Part shown: in pieces, positions 41,923-50,368 of the stretch
Numbering within the stretch: position 1 is the stretch's first letter
Layout: every line of letters starts with the position of its first letter
Assembly: GCF_028330985.1 (NCBI RefSeq)
Contig: NZ_JAQMUE010000112.1
Coordinates: forward strand, 1 to 64,000
Length of the DNA: 64,000 nt
From: Roseofilum reptotaenium CS-1145
Lineage (GTDB): Bacteria; Cyanobacteriota; Cyanobacteriia; Cyanobacteriales; Desertifilaceae
Direction of reading: 5' to 3'
Notes under the pieces: model-generated
The model's database searches: none
The model's input: the letters and a program-made list of their open reading frames with translations, nothing else
Told to the model about the DNA's origin: nothing
Made by a program: the position numbers and the translations under genes

Positions 41923-43041
41923 ATGCTTGACCAAATTGCTAAAGCCTTTAAACGGAAAGACTATCGTACAGCCCAAAACTTGCTGAAGAATTTCTTGCAA
42001 AAAGAACCCCGAAATCCCTGGGGACGACTGTATGCGGGACGATTATATGAGGAAAAAAGGAAACTGGACTTAGCTGAATCCATTTATCGGCAATTATTAC
42101 AGCAAGCAGAACATCCGAAAATTGTTGCTCAAGCTCGCTCTGGACTGCAACGACTGCAAAGCCAAAAAGAAGCTCAGGAACAGCAACAACGACAACAGGC
42201 GATCGCCAGAGTCAGCAAAGATCCGAACCAAGCCAAACCTGGCCTATTAATTATTGAACCCGTCATTGGAGAAGCGCGTAAAGCAGCAGCCAAAGAATTT
42301 TCGCGGATCATGAACCTGGACTCTTATAGTGCCCAACGGCAACTCCCTGGACGGTTTTGGCGTTTGCATCGCACGGGGAATATAGGCGAATTGGGGATTT
42401 ATGGTCAAGAATTGCGAGAGGTGGGAATTCCGGCGTTTTGGGTGAATTTAGAGAAAATTGAGCAGATCCGGGTGTTTCGGGTGCAGTCGATTTCGGAACT
42501 GGGAAAAACGGTTAGTATAATGTGCCATGATGAATCCAATCAGTTGGGAACGTTGAGTTTTGAATGGTCAGAAGTGGCACAACGGGTGGAGGGAAAGTTA
42601 CCTGTTTTTGAATCAGTGGTGATGTTAGTGAGCGGAAAACAGGAGAGGGTGGAGCGCACTCAGGATTATGTTTATCTGTGTGATTTACATCTTCCCCAGA
42701 GAAATTGTGTACTACGGTTTTGCGATCGCTCCTTTGACTTTCATCATAGTGTAGGGATTATTCCCCCAGATACTCCTCGCTCTCAACTGAGTACCCGTCT
42801 TCAATGGAATAGCTTAATTCAAGTGATGATTCAATATCTGCCCCAGACTCCCCTTTGGTCAGATTTTACCCCTTTTGCGGAAACCGTCTTACAGGAAGCT
42901 AAAGTAGTGGCAGATCCAAGAGATTTGTTTGCGGAGATTCGCCCCTATATTGATATTTTCCGTAGAGCAGAAACAGAAACCACCTGGGATCGCGCTTTTG
43001 CCCTGTACAGTGGCTTAGTATTCTGCCGTAAAGCAGATTAA
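41923..43041 (+). CDS. TPR protein adjacent to cheB
   Basis: A 372-residue protein. Residues 1-60 form one or two tetratricopeptide units (MLDQIAKAFKRKDYRTAQNL, WGRLYAGRLYEEKRKLDLAE). A charged glutamine-rich linker follows (QEQQQRQQ), then a globular domain of about 270 residues with GRFWRLHRTGNIGELGIYG that I do not recognise. No signal peptide. The stop codon lies 6 bases before cheB, a strong hint of co-translation and shared function with it. Confidence 0.7.
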   Translation: MLDQIAKAFKRKDYRTAQNLLKNFLQKEPRNPWGRLYAGRLYEEKRKLDLAESIYRQLLQQAEHPKIVAQARSGLQRLQSQKEAQEQQQRQQAIARVSKDPNQAKPGLLIIEPVIGEARKAAAKEFSRIMNLDSYSAQRQLPGRFWRLHRTGNIGELGIYGQELREVGIPAFWVNLEKIEQIRVFRVQSISELGKTVSIMCHDESNQLGTLSFEWSEVAQRVEGKLPVFESVVMLVSGKQERVERTQDYVYLCDLHLPQRNCVLRFCDRSFDFHHSVGIIPPDTPRSQLSTRLQWNSLIQVMIQYLPQTPLWSDFTPFAETVLQEAKVVADPRDLFAEIRPYIDIFRRAETETTWDRAFALYSGLVFCRKAD

Positions 43042-43047
43042 ATATTC

Positions 43048-44055
43048 ATGAGAATTGCAATTGCTCATCATGGGGCGATCGCCACGGCTACGCTGCAACG
43101 GATGTTAGAGGGTGTGGCTGACTACCAAGTGATTTGGACAGCATCGGATGGAGCAGAAGCAGTGGTTAAATGCCATCAAAACCGGCCGGATTTAATCTTA
43201 ATGGATCTGGATTTGCCGGCGATCAATGGTGTAGAAGCAACCCGGCAAATTATGAAACAGTCCCCCTGTGCCATTCTCATCGTGACTGCAAATGCTAAAC
43301 AAAAGGTGGCTCAAGTTTATGCTGCCATAGAACAGGGGGCGATCGATGCAGTTGATCGACCGGTTTTGAGTGGCGTAACCCCCAATAGTGCTGATCGGTT
43401 GCTCTCTAAAGTCGCTAAAGTGGGTAAACTTCTCAAACCTACTCCCTCAAAATCCTTCCATTCCCTCCCAAAACGATCCCCTCCCTTAGTAGCCATTGGA
43501 GCGTCAACAGGTGGGCCGAAAGCCTTAGCCACGATCCTTTCACAACTCCCGGTTAACTTTAGAGGCGCTATTGTTATTGTTCAGCATGTGGATGCCCAAT
43601 TTTCCAGTGGCTTAGTAGACTGGTTGCGACAACAAACCCCCTTACCGGTCAGAATAGCAGCGAGCGGCGATCGCCTGCTCTCCGGAACAGTTCTCGTTGC
43701 TGGTACAAACGATCACCTCTACCTCAAACCCAACTTAACGCTTGCCTACACCCGAGATCCCCGCCATAACCCCTATCGTCCTTCTGTAGATGTATTTTTT
43801 AAGAGCCTCGCTCAACACTATACCCATCAAGGTATCGCGGTCTTACTGACTGGAATGGGTCGAGATGGGGCAGAAGGATTACAGTTACTCAAGGGCCAAG
43901 GTTGGCACACCATTGCCCAAGATCGACACAGTTGTGTGGTTTACGGAATGCCGAAAGCGGCTATAGAGTTAGAGGCGGCGATCGAGGTTTTATCCCTAGA
44001 TGCTATTCCCAAAGGGATCATGTCCCGGATGGGGAGATGGGGAATAGTTAGATGA
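43048..44055 (+). CDS. cheB: Response regulator protein-glutamate methylesterase CheB
   Basis: A 335-residue two-domain protein. The receiver domain (1-120) has DLILMDLDLPAINGVEATRQ with the phosphorylatable Asp, and an altered later part. The methylesterase domain (about 145-330) has AIGASTGGPKALATIL with the nucleophile Ser, IVIVQHVDAQFSSGL with the catalytic His, and LLTGMGRDGAEGL with the Asp. CheB demethylates chemoreceptors to tune adaptation. In cyanobacteria it belongs to phototaxis or motility pathways. No cheA, cheR or receptor gene is nearby. It follows the TPR gene by 6 bases. Confidence 0.93.
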   Translation: MRIAIAHHGAIATATLQRMLEGVADYQVIWTASDGAEAVVKCHQNRPDLILMDLDLPAINGVEATRQIMKQSPCAILIVTANAKQKVAQVYAAIEQGAIDAVDRPVLSGVTPNSADRLLSKVAKVGKLLKPTPSKSFHSLPKRSPPLVAIGASTGGPKALATILSQLPVNFRGAIVIVQHVDAQFSSGLVDWLRQQTPLPVRIAASGDRLLSGTVLVAGTNDHLYLKPNLTLAYTRDPRHNPYRPSVDVFFKSLAQHYTHQGIAVLLTGMGRDGAEGLQLLKGQGWHTIAQDRHSCVVYGMPKAAIELEAAIEVLSLDAIPKGIMSRMGRWGIVR

Positions 44056-44124
44056 GTTCATGCAGACATGACACAGTATTCGAGTAAGGCGAGTAACCAA
44101 CTGGAGAGAGAATTTTACCCCCTG

Positions 44125-44862
44125 CTATGGAAGCAACGCTCCCCCAAGATCTACATCTGTCAAAATTGTACCGGTGAGATCGGCTCCCGTTAAGTCCGCA
44201 TGACTTAAGAGCGCTCCGGTTAAATCCGCATAACTGAGGTCAGCATAGCGCAGACTCGCTTCTCGTAAATCCGTTTGAAACCCTCGCAGTCTTCGCCCTA
44301 ATCCTAAATTGGCACGACAGAGAATGGCTCGATCTAAGTTCGCTCGGTGGAGAATCGTTTGGCTGAGATTGGCGTAGCTTAAGTTAGCTTCTGAGAAGAT
44401 AACATCTTCTAAGTTTGTGGGTTGGTCAGAAGTGGGACGCAAATCTGCATCGAGCAGAATGGCTTGGGATAGGTTAGCTCCTTTCAACGTTGCACCACAA
44501 AGGCTCGCTTTGATGAGATTAGTACGAGTTAAATTGGCTTGGTCTAACTTTGCTCCACTCAAATCTGTATCGCGTAAAATAGCTTGCGTCAAGTTAGCTT
44601 GCGTTAAGTTAGCTCCCCAGAGTAAAGCTTCACTGAGGTTGACCCCATTGAGTTTAGTGCCAGAAAAGTTGCTTTTTCCCAGTCGAGCTTGTCGGAAATC
44701 TGTGCCGGAAAAATCAGCATCAGAGAAATCGATCTCGACTAATTCTATATCTTTGAGGTCAAGTCCTTGAAATTGGCGATCCCCTCGATTATACCGTTCT
44801 AGTAGTTCAGATAGATTTACCACAGTTGTCCAACCTTGTTCTATTGCCACGATCGCAAACAA
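44125..44862 (-). CDS. Cytoplasmic pentapeptide-repeat protein
   Basis: A 245-residue protein built almost entirely of A(D/N)LxN/A-type pentapeptides from about residue 30 to the end (KLNGVNLSEALLWGANLTQA, LTGADLTGTILTDVD), which would stack as a right-handed quadrilateral beta-helix. There is no signal peptide, unlike the secreted one at 4375. A short non-repeat N-terminus (NLSELLERYNRGDRQFQGLD) is typical of this common cyanobacterial group. The function is unknown. It lies convergent with cheB. An alternative start at TTG a few codons inside cannot be excluded. Confidence 0.8.
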   Translation of the reverse strand: MFAIVAIEQGWTTVVNLSELLERYNRGDRQFQGLDLKDIELVEIDFSDADFSGTDFRQARLGKSNFSGTKLNGVNLSEALLWGANLTQANLTQAILRDTDLSGAKLDQANLTRTNLIKASLCGATLKGANLSQAILLDADLRPTSDQPTNLEDVIFSEANLSYANLSQTILHRANLDRAILCRANLGLGRRLRGFQTDLREASLRYADLSYADLTGALLSHADLTGADLTGTILTDVDLGGALLP

Positions 44863-44913
44863 TCTTTACTCTACCAAGGATGGCTACTTATAGGATATTG
44901 ATCGCCAGAACTC

Positions 44914-45489
44914 TTAGTTATTCGGCCAGAAGCGCTCCCAAAACAAATTCATGGGCACATAAATTACTGGGGCCCAAAGGCTACTGAGAATGGCTGAACA
45001 TAGAGCAATTTGTTGATGAGCTAACCAAATACTGGAGAAATCGCGATCGCCAATCAACACCAACTGAAGCGCAATCACCGTCTCCGCCAACAGTGTCATC
45101 CCGAAGGTGAGTAGAGCCACCGAAATAAAATCCTCTTGGAAATACCGATCTTTTTGGAATTTACCCGTCAAAAATCCGACTAAAACCAATCCCAGCATAT
45201 GAGTGGGTGAGGCATTAACCACCCCATTTTCCAAGAGAGGATAGGGAGAGGTGAGGGCATCTTGGAGTAAACCTAAGCCTAAACCGGCGATCGCCCCTTG
45301 CCAAGCATTGCGCTTCAGACTCCAAACCACCACCCACACCAATGCCCAATTTACCCCAATTCCCAACAACTCCATACCCGGTAATCGGGTAAACATAATC
45401 AGGGCACACAACAGGATAGACAAACCCGTTAGGCTAATATTAACCAAACGGCCCAAAGAAGCCAGGCGATCGAGCAATTGTTTTACCAC
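44914..45489 (-). CDS. mreD: Rod shape-determining protein MreD
   Basis: A 191-residue membrane protein with about five hydrophobic helices (ISLTGLSILLCALIMF, WALVWVVVWSL, AIAGLGLGLLQDALT, MLGLVLVGFLTGKF, LLTFGMTLLAETVIAL). GLLQDALTSPYPLLENG matches the conserved G-hydrophobic-x-D motif of MreD. It is part of the elongasome that positions peptidoglycan synthesis. It is the third gene of mreB-mreC-mreD, separated from mreC by 9 bases. Confidence 0.88.
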   Translation of the reverse strand: MVKQLLDRLASLGRLVNISLTGLSILLCALIMFTRLPGMELLGIGVNWALVWVVVWSLKRNAWQGAIAGLGLGLLQDALTSPYPLLENGVVNASPTHMLGLVLVGFLTGKFQKDRYFQEDFISVALLTFGMTLLAETVIALQLVLIGDRDFSSIWLAHQQIALCSAILSSLWAPVIYVPMNLFWERFWPNN

Positions 45490-45498
45490 AGTCTATTT

Positions 45499-46287
45499 CT
45501 ACTCATTTAACTCATTCAACTCCAAATCCACAGCCGGTTTACCCTCAGAAACCATGACCCACTCTAAATGACCAATGGGAGCCGAAAACCGAACTTGTGC
45601 CTCTGGAGCAGGACTTTTTTTCAAATCTACTGACTCAACAATCCCAACCAATAAACCCGATTGAAAGCGAGGAGAATAGGGGGAGGTAAACACCTTGTAT
45701 CCCGGTTTCACTTCCGGAACCTTATCAAAAAACTCCATCACCGCCTTACTTTGGCCCCTGCCATGCAAGATTCCCATATAACTGCGGTCTTTTCCCACTC
45801 GAATGGTTGCCCCTAACCGACTAGTGGGATCGCTTAAGAGTAACACTCGACTGGTATTTTCCGTGACACTAATGACCCGGCCGACCAAGCCTCCAGTACC
45901 CGTAACAATATAATCCTTCTCAATCCCATCCAAACTCCCTCGGCCCAGAGTAATTTGCTTCCACCAATGATCCGCACTGCGGCCAATAATGGGAGCAATC
46001 ACCCCTTCCCGATTTGACTGTTCCTGATAGTCAATTAACTGCTTTAATCGGCTATTTTGCTGTTCGAGTTCTTCCACTTTCGCTTCTAACTCCAGCACCC
46101 GTGCCGTTGCTAACTGTTCTTGTTGAGGGGGATTTCCTTGGAAGGGTTCTACCAGACGGCCATAGAGTTCAAACACCAAAGTACCTTGAGTTTGCCGCAC
46201 ATAAACCGCCAAACCTAGGCCAACCACCATCAGCACTAAGTTTAACCAATGTCTTTCCCACCAGCGACGAATTTGACGTATATACAT
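45499..46287 (-). CDS. mreC: Rod shape-determining protein MreC
   Basis: A 262-residue bitopic protein: a membrane helix near residues 14-30 (LVLMVVGLGLAVYVRQ), a coiled coil (LELEAKVEELEQQNSRLKQL), then the periplasmic beta domain with GVIAPIIGRS, GLVGRVISVTENTSRVLLL and GLLVGIVESV. MreC links cytoplasmic MreB to the wall-synthesis enzymes. It is the middle gene of the operon, 5 bases after mreB. Confidence 0.92.
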   Translation of the reverse strand: MYIRQIRRWWERHWLNLVLMVVGLGLAVYVRQTQGTLVFELYGRLVEPFQGNPPQQEQLATARVLELEAKVEELEQQNSRLKQLIDYQEQSNREGVIAPIIGRSADHWWKQITLGRGSLDGIEKDYIVTGTGGLVGRVISVTENTSRVLLLSDPTSRLGATIRVGKDRSYMGILHGRGQSKAVMEFFDKVPEVKPGYKVFTSPYSPRFQSGLLVGIVESVDLKKSPAPEAQVRFSAPIGHLEWVMVSEGKPAVDLELNELNE

Positions 46288-46292
46288 TCACT

Positions 46293-47330
46293 TTACATGC
46301 GCGATCGCGCACTAAAAACCCGTTCTAACTGCTTAAAGTTTTCCAAAACTCGGCCCGTGCCCAAAACCACACAACTCAAAGGATCTGCTGCCACATGGGT
46401 CACAATTCCCGTTTCATGGCTCACCAGAGTATCCAAACCCTGAAGCAGTGCGCCACCCCCAGCTAACATAATCCCTCGGTCGATAATATCAGCCGCTAAT
46501 TCTGGAGGAGTCCGCTCTAGTGTCCGCTTTACCGCATCAATAATCATCGATAACGGCTCTGACATACTCTCGCGAATTTCACCCGCCTTAATGCTAACGG
46601 TTCTGGGCAAACCTGACAGTAAATGCAACCCCCGAACATCCATTGCCCCTTCATCAATCTCTGGGGTGGGATAGGCTGAACCAATTTGAATTTTGATATC
46701 TTCGGCAGTCCGTTCCCCAATGGTTAAATTGTGGACTTTTTTCATATACTGAATAATCGATTCATTCAGTTCATCACCAGCGACACGCACTGACTCACTA
46801 ATTACCGTACCTTGTAAACTCAAAACGGCAACCTCTGTGGTTCCGCCCCCGATATCAATAATCATATTCCCCGTCGGTTCAGCCACCGGTAAGCCGGCTC
46901 CGATCGCCGCCGCTACGGGTTCATCTATTAAATATACATCCCGCGCCCCCGCTTGGGAAGCGGCTTCCATCACCGCTCGACGCTCTACCCCGGTAACACC
47001 TGAAGGAATGCCAATTACCATCCGTGGGGGGATCAATCCCTGTTTACCTTCATGCACCCGTTCGATAAAATGCTTAAGCATCAGTTCAGCCGTGTCGAAA
47101 TCGGCAATGACTCCATCCCGCAAGGGTCGAAATGTCGTTACATTTCCTGGAGTCCGACCTAGCATTTTCTTTGCATCATCCCCAACTGCCAAAGGTGCTT
47201 TGGTTTCCGTGTCTATCGCCACCACCGATGGCTCTTGCAACACAATTCCCTTGCCCGATACATAAACTAATGTATTTGCAGTACCGAGATCGATACCCAT
47301 ATCTCTTGAAAATCGACTAAATACGCCCAC
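46293..47330 (-). CDS. mreB: Actin-like cell-shape protein MreB
   Basis: A 345-residue bacterial actin. Phosphate-1 loop MGIDLGTANTLVYVSGKGI (with an N-terminal extension of about 10 residues), connect and phosphate-2 segment NMIIDIGGGTTEVAVLSLQG, and the adenosine motif IMLAGGGALLQGLD are present. MreB filaments organise lateral wall growth in rod and filament cells. It is the first gene of mreBCD. A purine-rich AAAAAAGGTGGG (minus strand) directly precedes the start. Confidence 0.95.
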   Translation of the reverse strand: MGVFSRFSRDMGIDLGTANTLVYVSGKGIVLQEPSVVAIDTETKAPLAVGDDAKKMLGRTPGNVTTFRPLRDGVIADFDTAELMLKHFIERVHEGKQGLIPPRMVIGIPSGVTGVERRAVMEAASQAGARDVYLIDEPVAAAIGAGLPVAEPTGNMIIDIGGGTTEVAVLSLQGTVISESVRVAGDELNESIIQYMKKVHNLTIGERTAEDIKIQIGSAYPTPEIDEGAMDVRGLHLLSGLPRTVSIKAGEIRESMSEPLSMIIDAVKRTLERTPPELAADIIDRGIMLAGGGALLQGLDTLVSHETGIVTHVAADPLSCVVLGTGRVLENFKQLERVFSARSRM

Positions 47331-47522
47331 CTTTTTTTCTCTCCCGACTTCAATATGTCCAAATGTCTAGAATTGTAAAAATATAATAACTGACGTGGAT
47401 TCTATTATGTTTTTGAGTTACCGTCCAGTCAGTTGCCCTAAATCTAGTCTGTATCCCCCCATTACCGCTTCGATCCGCTAAGGTAGATTAATTGTTCATC
47501 ATTAGCAATGGTGTAATTCAAG

Positions 47523-47876
47523 ATGGATCTCAATGTTGTACATTTAGTGGGTCGTGTTGGTATGGACCCAGATGTGAAGTATTTTGAGTCAGGTGCGGTC
47601 AAATGCAGACTGACGCTGGCTGTCAATCGTCCCACCCGACGAACAGATGAACCGGATTGGTTTAATCTAAATCTTTGGGGCAAAACGGCTCAACTGGCAG
47701 CCAACTACGTCCGTAAGGGCAGACAGATTGGGGTCATTGGTCGATTAGAGATTAATCAGTGGCAAGATTATACGACTCAAGCCCAGCGATCGAGTCCCAT
47801 TATTACAGTAGATCGCTTAGAGTTTTTAGGATCTAAACGAGATGAGGAAACACAAGGAATGCACAGCGAATTCTGA
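47523..47876 (+). CDS. ssb: Single-stranded DNA-binding protein
   Basis: A 117-residue OB-fold protein starting MDLNVVHLVGRVGMDPDVKY, with CRLTLAVNRPTR, DWFNLNLWGKTAQLAANYVR and GVIGRLEINQW, the order typical of bacterial SSB. It lacks the long acidic tail with DDDIPF found in E. coli SSB (it ends GMHSEF), as in several short cyanobacterial SSB proteins. Divergent from mreB, with about 190 bases of shared promoter region. Confidence 0.88.
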   Translation: MDLNVVHLVGRVGMDPDVKYFESGAVKCRLTLAVNRPTRRTDEPDWFNLNLWGKTAQLAANYVRKGRQIGVIGRLEINQWQDYTTQAQRSSPIITVDRLEFLGSKRDEETQGMHSEF

Positions 47877-47911
47877 TCGGTATCGAGTCTGCTGAATCAG
47901 TACCCAAGTCT

Positions 47912-48679
47912 TCAATATCGAATGTTTAGGGTAACCGAGGCTTCTACCTGTTGCTCACCCCCGATAACTGGGCTTGGGGCAGATTCTGCTCGTGCAAAGT
48001 TTCCTCGATCCAACTGGATAGGAGAGGGCGCGCTGGCGTGATTAATCTGAACACTAACAATACCACGAGAGGTAAGATTGAGGGCATCTAGAACGATTTG
48101 GGCTTGTTTTTGAGCATCAGCGGTGGCTTGACGGAGGGCAACTTGTTGGGCTGCGGCAAGGGCTTCATCAGTAGCAATAAAGCTAATCCCATCAATACGA
48201 GTGGCTCCTGCTTGTACTGCGTCATCAATGAGGCTACCGGCTTTAGAAGTGTCGATGCGAAAGCTCACAGTGTTGGTGGCAGTGTAACCGATTAAGCGTT
48301 GAGTGCGATCGCTATAACTATAATTCGGTGTTAACCGAATACCCGTTGTTTCCAGGCGCTCCACTTGACGCTCTTGCAGTAAGTTCACCACCGCTGAAGA
48401 CTGTCGAGCCACTTGTGCTTGTACCTCTTGGGCAGTTTTTCCCTGAACCTGTACCCCTAAATTGACCCTAGTTAGGGTAGTTGGAATCTGTTCTATCCCT
48501 CTTCCAGTTACCGTTAAGGTTTGCAGCAGTTGCTGTTGTTCCTGAGCATTAACGGGTTTGGGAGTATAGAAGTTTCCCATCACTACTGAAAACCCTATTA
48601 CCCCTAGAGCCAAAGGCAAGATAGACCAACGTCCCCAACCTTGGCCAGATGTAGAACTGGATTTGTAAATTGGATGCAT
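47912..48679 (-). CDS. SIMPL-domain (DUF541) secreted protein
   Basis: A 255-residue protein with an N-terminal membrane or signal segment (LPLALGVIGFSVVMGNFY) and cleavage possible after NAQ. The mature part is a SIMPL domain: LTVTGRGIEQIPTTLTRVNL, IRLTPNYSYSDRTQRLIGYT, VSFRIDTSKAGSLIDDAV and ALRQATADAQKQAQIVLD. SIMPL proteins form periplasmic rings of mostly unknown role, some linked to oxidative stress. ATG at 48679 (MHPIYK) or 48691 are both possible. It is convergent with ssb. Confidence 0.85.
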   Translation of the reverse strand: MHPIYKSSSTSGQGWGRWSILPLALGVIGFSVVMGNFYTPKPVNAQEQQQLLQTLTVTGRGIEQIPTTLTRVNLGVQVQGKTAQEVQAQVARQSSAVVNLLQERQVERLETTGIRLTPNYSYSDRTQRLIGYTATNTVSFRIDTSKAGSLIDDAVQAGATRIDGISFIATDEALAAAQQVALRQATADAQKQAQIVLDALNLTSRGIVSVQINHASAPSPIQLDRGNFARAESAPSPVIGGEQQVEASVTLNIRY

Positions 48680-48931
48680 AATGAGAGTCAATCCTCCTGA
48701 GAGTGTGTCTATATCCTCTTAGTTTGTCTGACCGATCCCGATCCGAGGATACGGTTACCATTTTTGTAACTCTTGTCTATTCCCAACTCTTTACTCCCCA
48801 TTTCAGGAGATTTCTCCGTAGATCGCCCCCTTTCTGTTTACACAAACTTCATCAAGACCGTTGACTTTATGACGTTTATGTACAGTTACCCTCATTACTC
48901 TTGAATTAGAGAATAAAAAGGTTTATAAATA

Positions 48932-49060
48932 AATTACTGAGGCGCAACGAACCGAAGCCGGCGGATTAACGACCTGCTCAGGTGAGTGATGTGAAGGGAC
49001 TGAAAGATCGCTAACGTAGCTGATTCAAAGGTTTCTGTTCAGTAAAAGTGTTAACATAAA
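48932..49060 (+). ncRNA. Probable structured leader RNA (riboswitch-like)
   Basis: A G+C-rich island in AT-rich surroundings with ACTGAGGCGCAACGAACCG, AAGCCGGCGGATTAACG, ACCTGCTCAGGTGAGTGATG and GAAGGGACTGAAA. ACCTG-CTC-AGGT is a stable hairpin. The order GGxGGA..., CAGGTGA and GGGACTGAAA recalls the 5' half of cyclic-di-AMP (ydaO/yuaA) riboswitches in cyanobacteria. I cannot confirm the 3' half. A strong terminator 17 bases downstream suggests a leader with an expression platform, or a stand-alone small RNA. The next gene is 350 bases beyond that. Confidence 0.35.
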
Positions 49061-49076
49061 CTCCTAGAACTTTTCT

Positions 49077-49115
49077 ATACGGTGGTGCAGCGCGTGCATA
49101 GCCGTATTTTTTTTG
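49077..49115 (+). terminator. Strong Rho-independent terminator
   Basis: ATACGG (49077-49082) pairs with CCGTAT (49102-49107), with inner TGCA/TGCA pairing around GCGCG, followed by eight consecutive T bases. No gene ends just upstream on this strand, so it most likely ends or controls the RNA starting near 48.9 kb. Confidence 0.85.
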
Positions 49116-49462
49116 ATATAGCTTCCGCTTGAAGGTACATTGACCTTAAGTAACTTGGCCCAGATTATAAATTATATGGCTTGACAAAAACAAAAATAGA
49201 TGAAACAGACTTTTCTTTTGAAACACCATAAGTCATACCATAGTGATACTACTGTAGAGGATAGGAATCAAATTGAAAAGCTTCATAAAGGCTGAACGAA
49301 ACCATATAAAGGCTTCAATAAACCATAGAGTGGTTTACTCAAACTTACCGAAACCCCTTGGCCACTGAATCCTATGACATTTGGGTATGTTCATCAATGG
49401 GTCTATCGGTCATAGTGGATATATCGGAACAATACAAAAAAAAGTTACAGGAGTCCCGACTA
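49116..49462. other. Leader of the PEP-CTERM gene with repeated motifs
   Basis: No protein gene seen. An imperfect direct duplication (ATAAAGGCT...AAACCAT, twice within 49286-49327) is followed by a 7-bp inverted repeat TAAACCA-TAGAG-TGGTTTA (49319-49337). TTGACA occurs at 49182-49187 without an obvious -10 partner. In-frame codons back to 49358 have no protein-like pattern. Confidence 0.4.
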
Positions 49463-50278
49463 ATGAATGCAACTAAAACCTTAGCAATTACAGCTGCAAC
49501 CTCTATTTTCGCTCTCGTTGCGACTCAGCCTTCCGCTCAAGCCTATCGCCTCTTCTTTGGAGAAGACTTAAACAATGGTTGGGCCTCTTCTACCCCCTTA
49601 TCCAGCACTCCTAAGGCTTCCGCAGCCCAAAACGACTTTCTCTCTGGGCTAGTCGGTTCGCGAACAGAAACTTTTGAAGGCTTTTCTAAGGGTACAAAAG
49701 GGCCACTTAATCTTGATTTTGGCGCAGCGGGAGTAGCCACATTAAAAGGAAATAGACATGTTACAGAACAGGCATCTGGCACAGCAGACTTCGGTCGTTA
49801 TGCCATCTCTGGCCAAAAATATTGGGAAGCTCAGTCCGATAGTGGTAGATTTTCGATTGACTTTAGTCAAGAGGTAGCAGCATTTGGCTTTAATGCTGTA
49901 GATGTTGGCGACTTTGGCGGTCAACTGTCCCTGACTCTAAATTTGGCTAATGGCGGTCAAAAAACTGTAATAGTTCCTAATACCAAAGGCTTCGATGGTA
50001 GTACCAGTGGTTCAGCGTTATACTTTGGACTCATTGCTGAAAACGATGATGAACTGATTAATAGTGTCTCGTTCAACATGACTACTCCACCACTCATCAT
50101 GACTCCCGAAAATGTTTCCCCCGAAGGGTCGTTTGAGGATTTTATTGCCTTTGACAATCTGACCATTGCTAGTAAGGCACAAGTGGTAGCCAAGACTCCT
50201 GAGCCAGCTTCTGTCCTGGGCTTATTAGCTGTAGGTGCTATGGGCGCAGTCGCTGGACTCAAACGTAAAGCGAACTAG
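49463..50278 (+). CDS. PEP-CTERM sorting-domain secreted protein
   Basis: A 271-residue exported protein. Signal peptide: MNATKTLAITAATSIFALVA, with cleavage after AQA. The mature domain is beta-rich (FSIDFSQEVAAFGFNAVDVG, ASGTADFGRYAISG). The C-terminus TPEPASVLGLLAVGAMG, then AVAGLKRKAN, is a full PEP-CTERM tripartite signal (PEP motif, membrane helix, basic end) that is cut by an exosortase and tied to envelope or exopolysaccharide display. ATG at 49463 is preceded by AGGAG 10 bases away. No exosortase gene is in the window. Confidence 0.88.
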   Translation: MNATKTLAITAATSIFALVATQPSAQAYRLFFGEDLNNGWASSTPLSSTPKASAAQNDFLSGLVGSRTETFEGFSKGTKGPLNLDFGAAGVATLKGNRHVTEQASGTADFGRYAISGQKYWEAQSDSGRFSIDFSQEVAAFGFNAVDVGDFGGQLSLTLNLANGGQKTVIVPNTKGFDGSTSGSALYFGLIAENDDELINSVSFNMTTPPLIMTPENVSPEGSFEDFIAFDNLTIASKAQVVAKTPEPASVLGLLAVGAMGAVAGLKRKAN

Positions 50279-50368
50279 GTCAGTAGAGTTCAGTAAATAT
50301 ATGTGAATTTATCACTTTTGTCTATAGGTGCGTATTATACTGAGATACAGTGAACTCAATACGCACCT

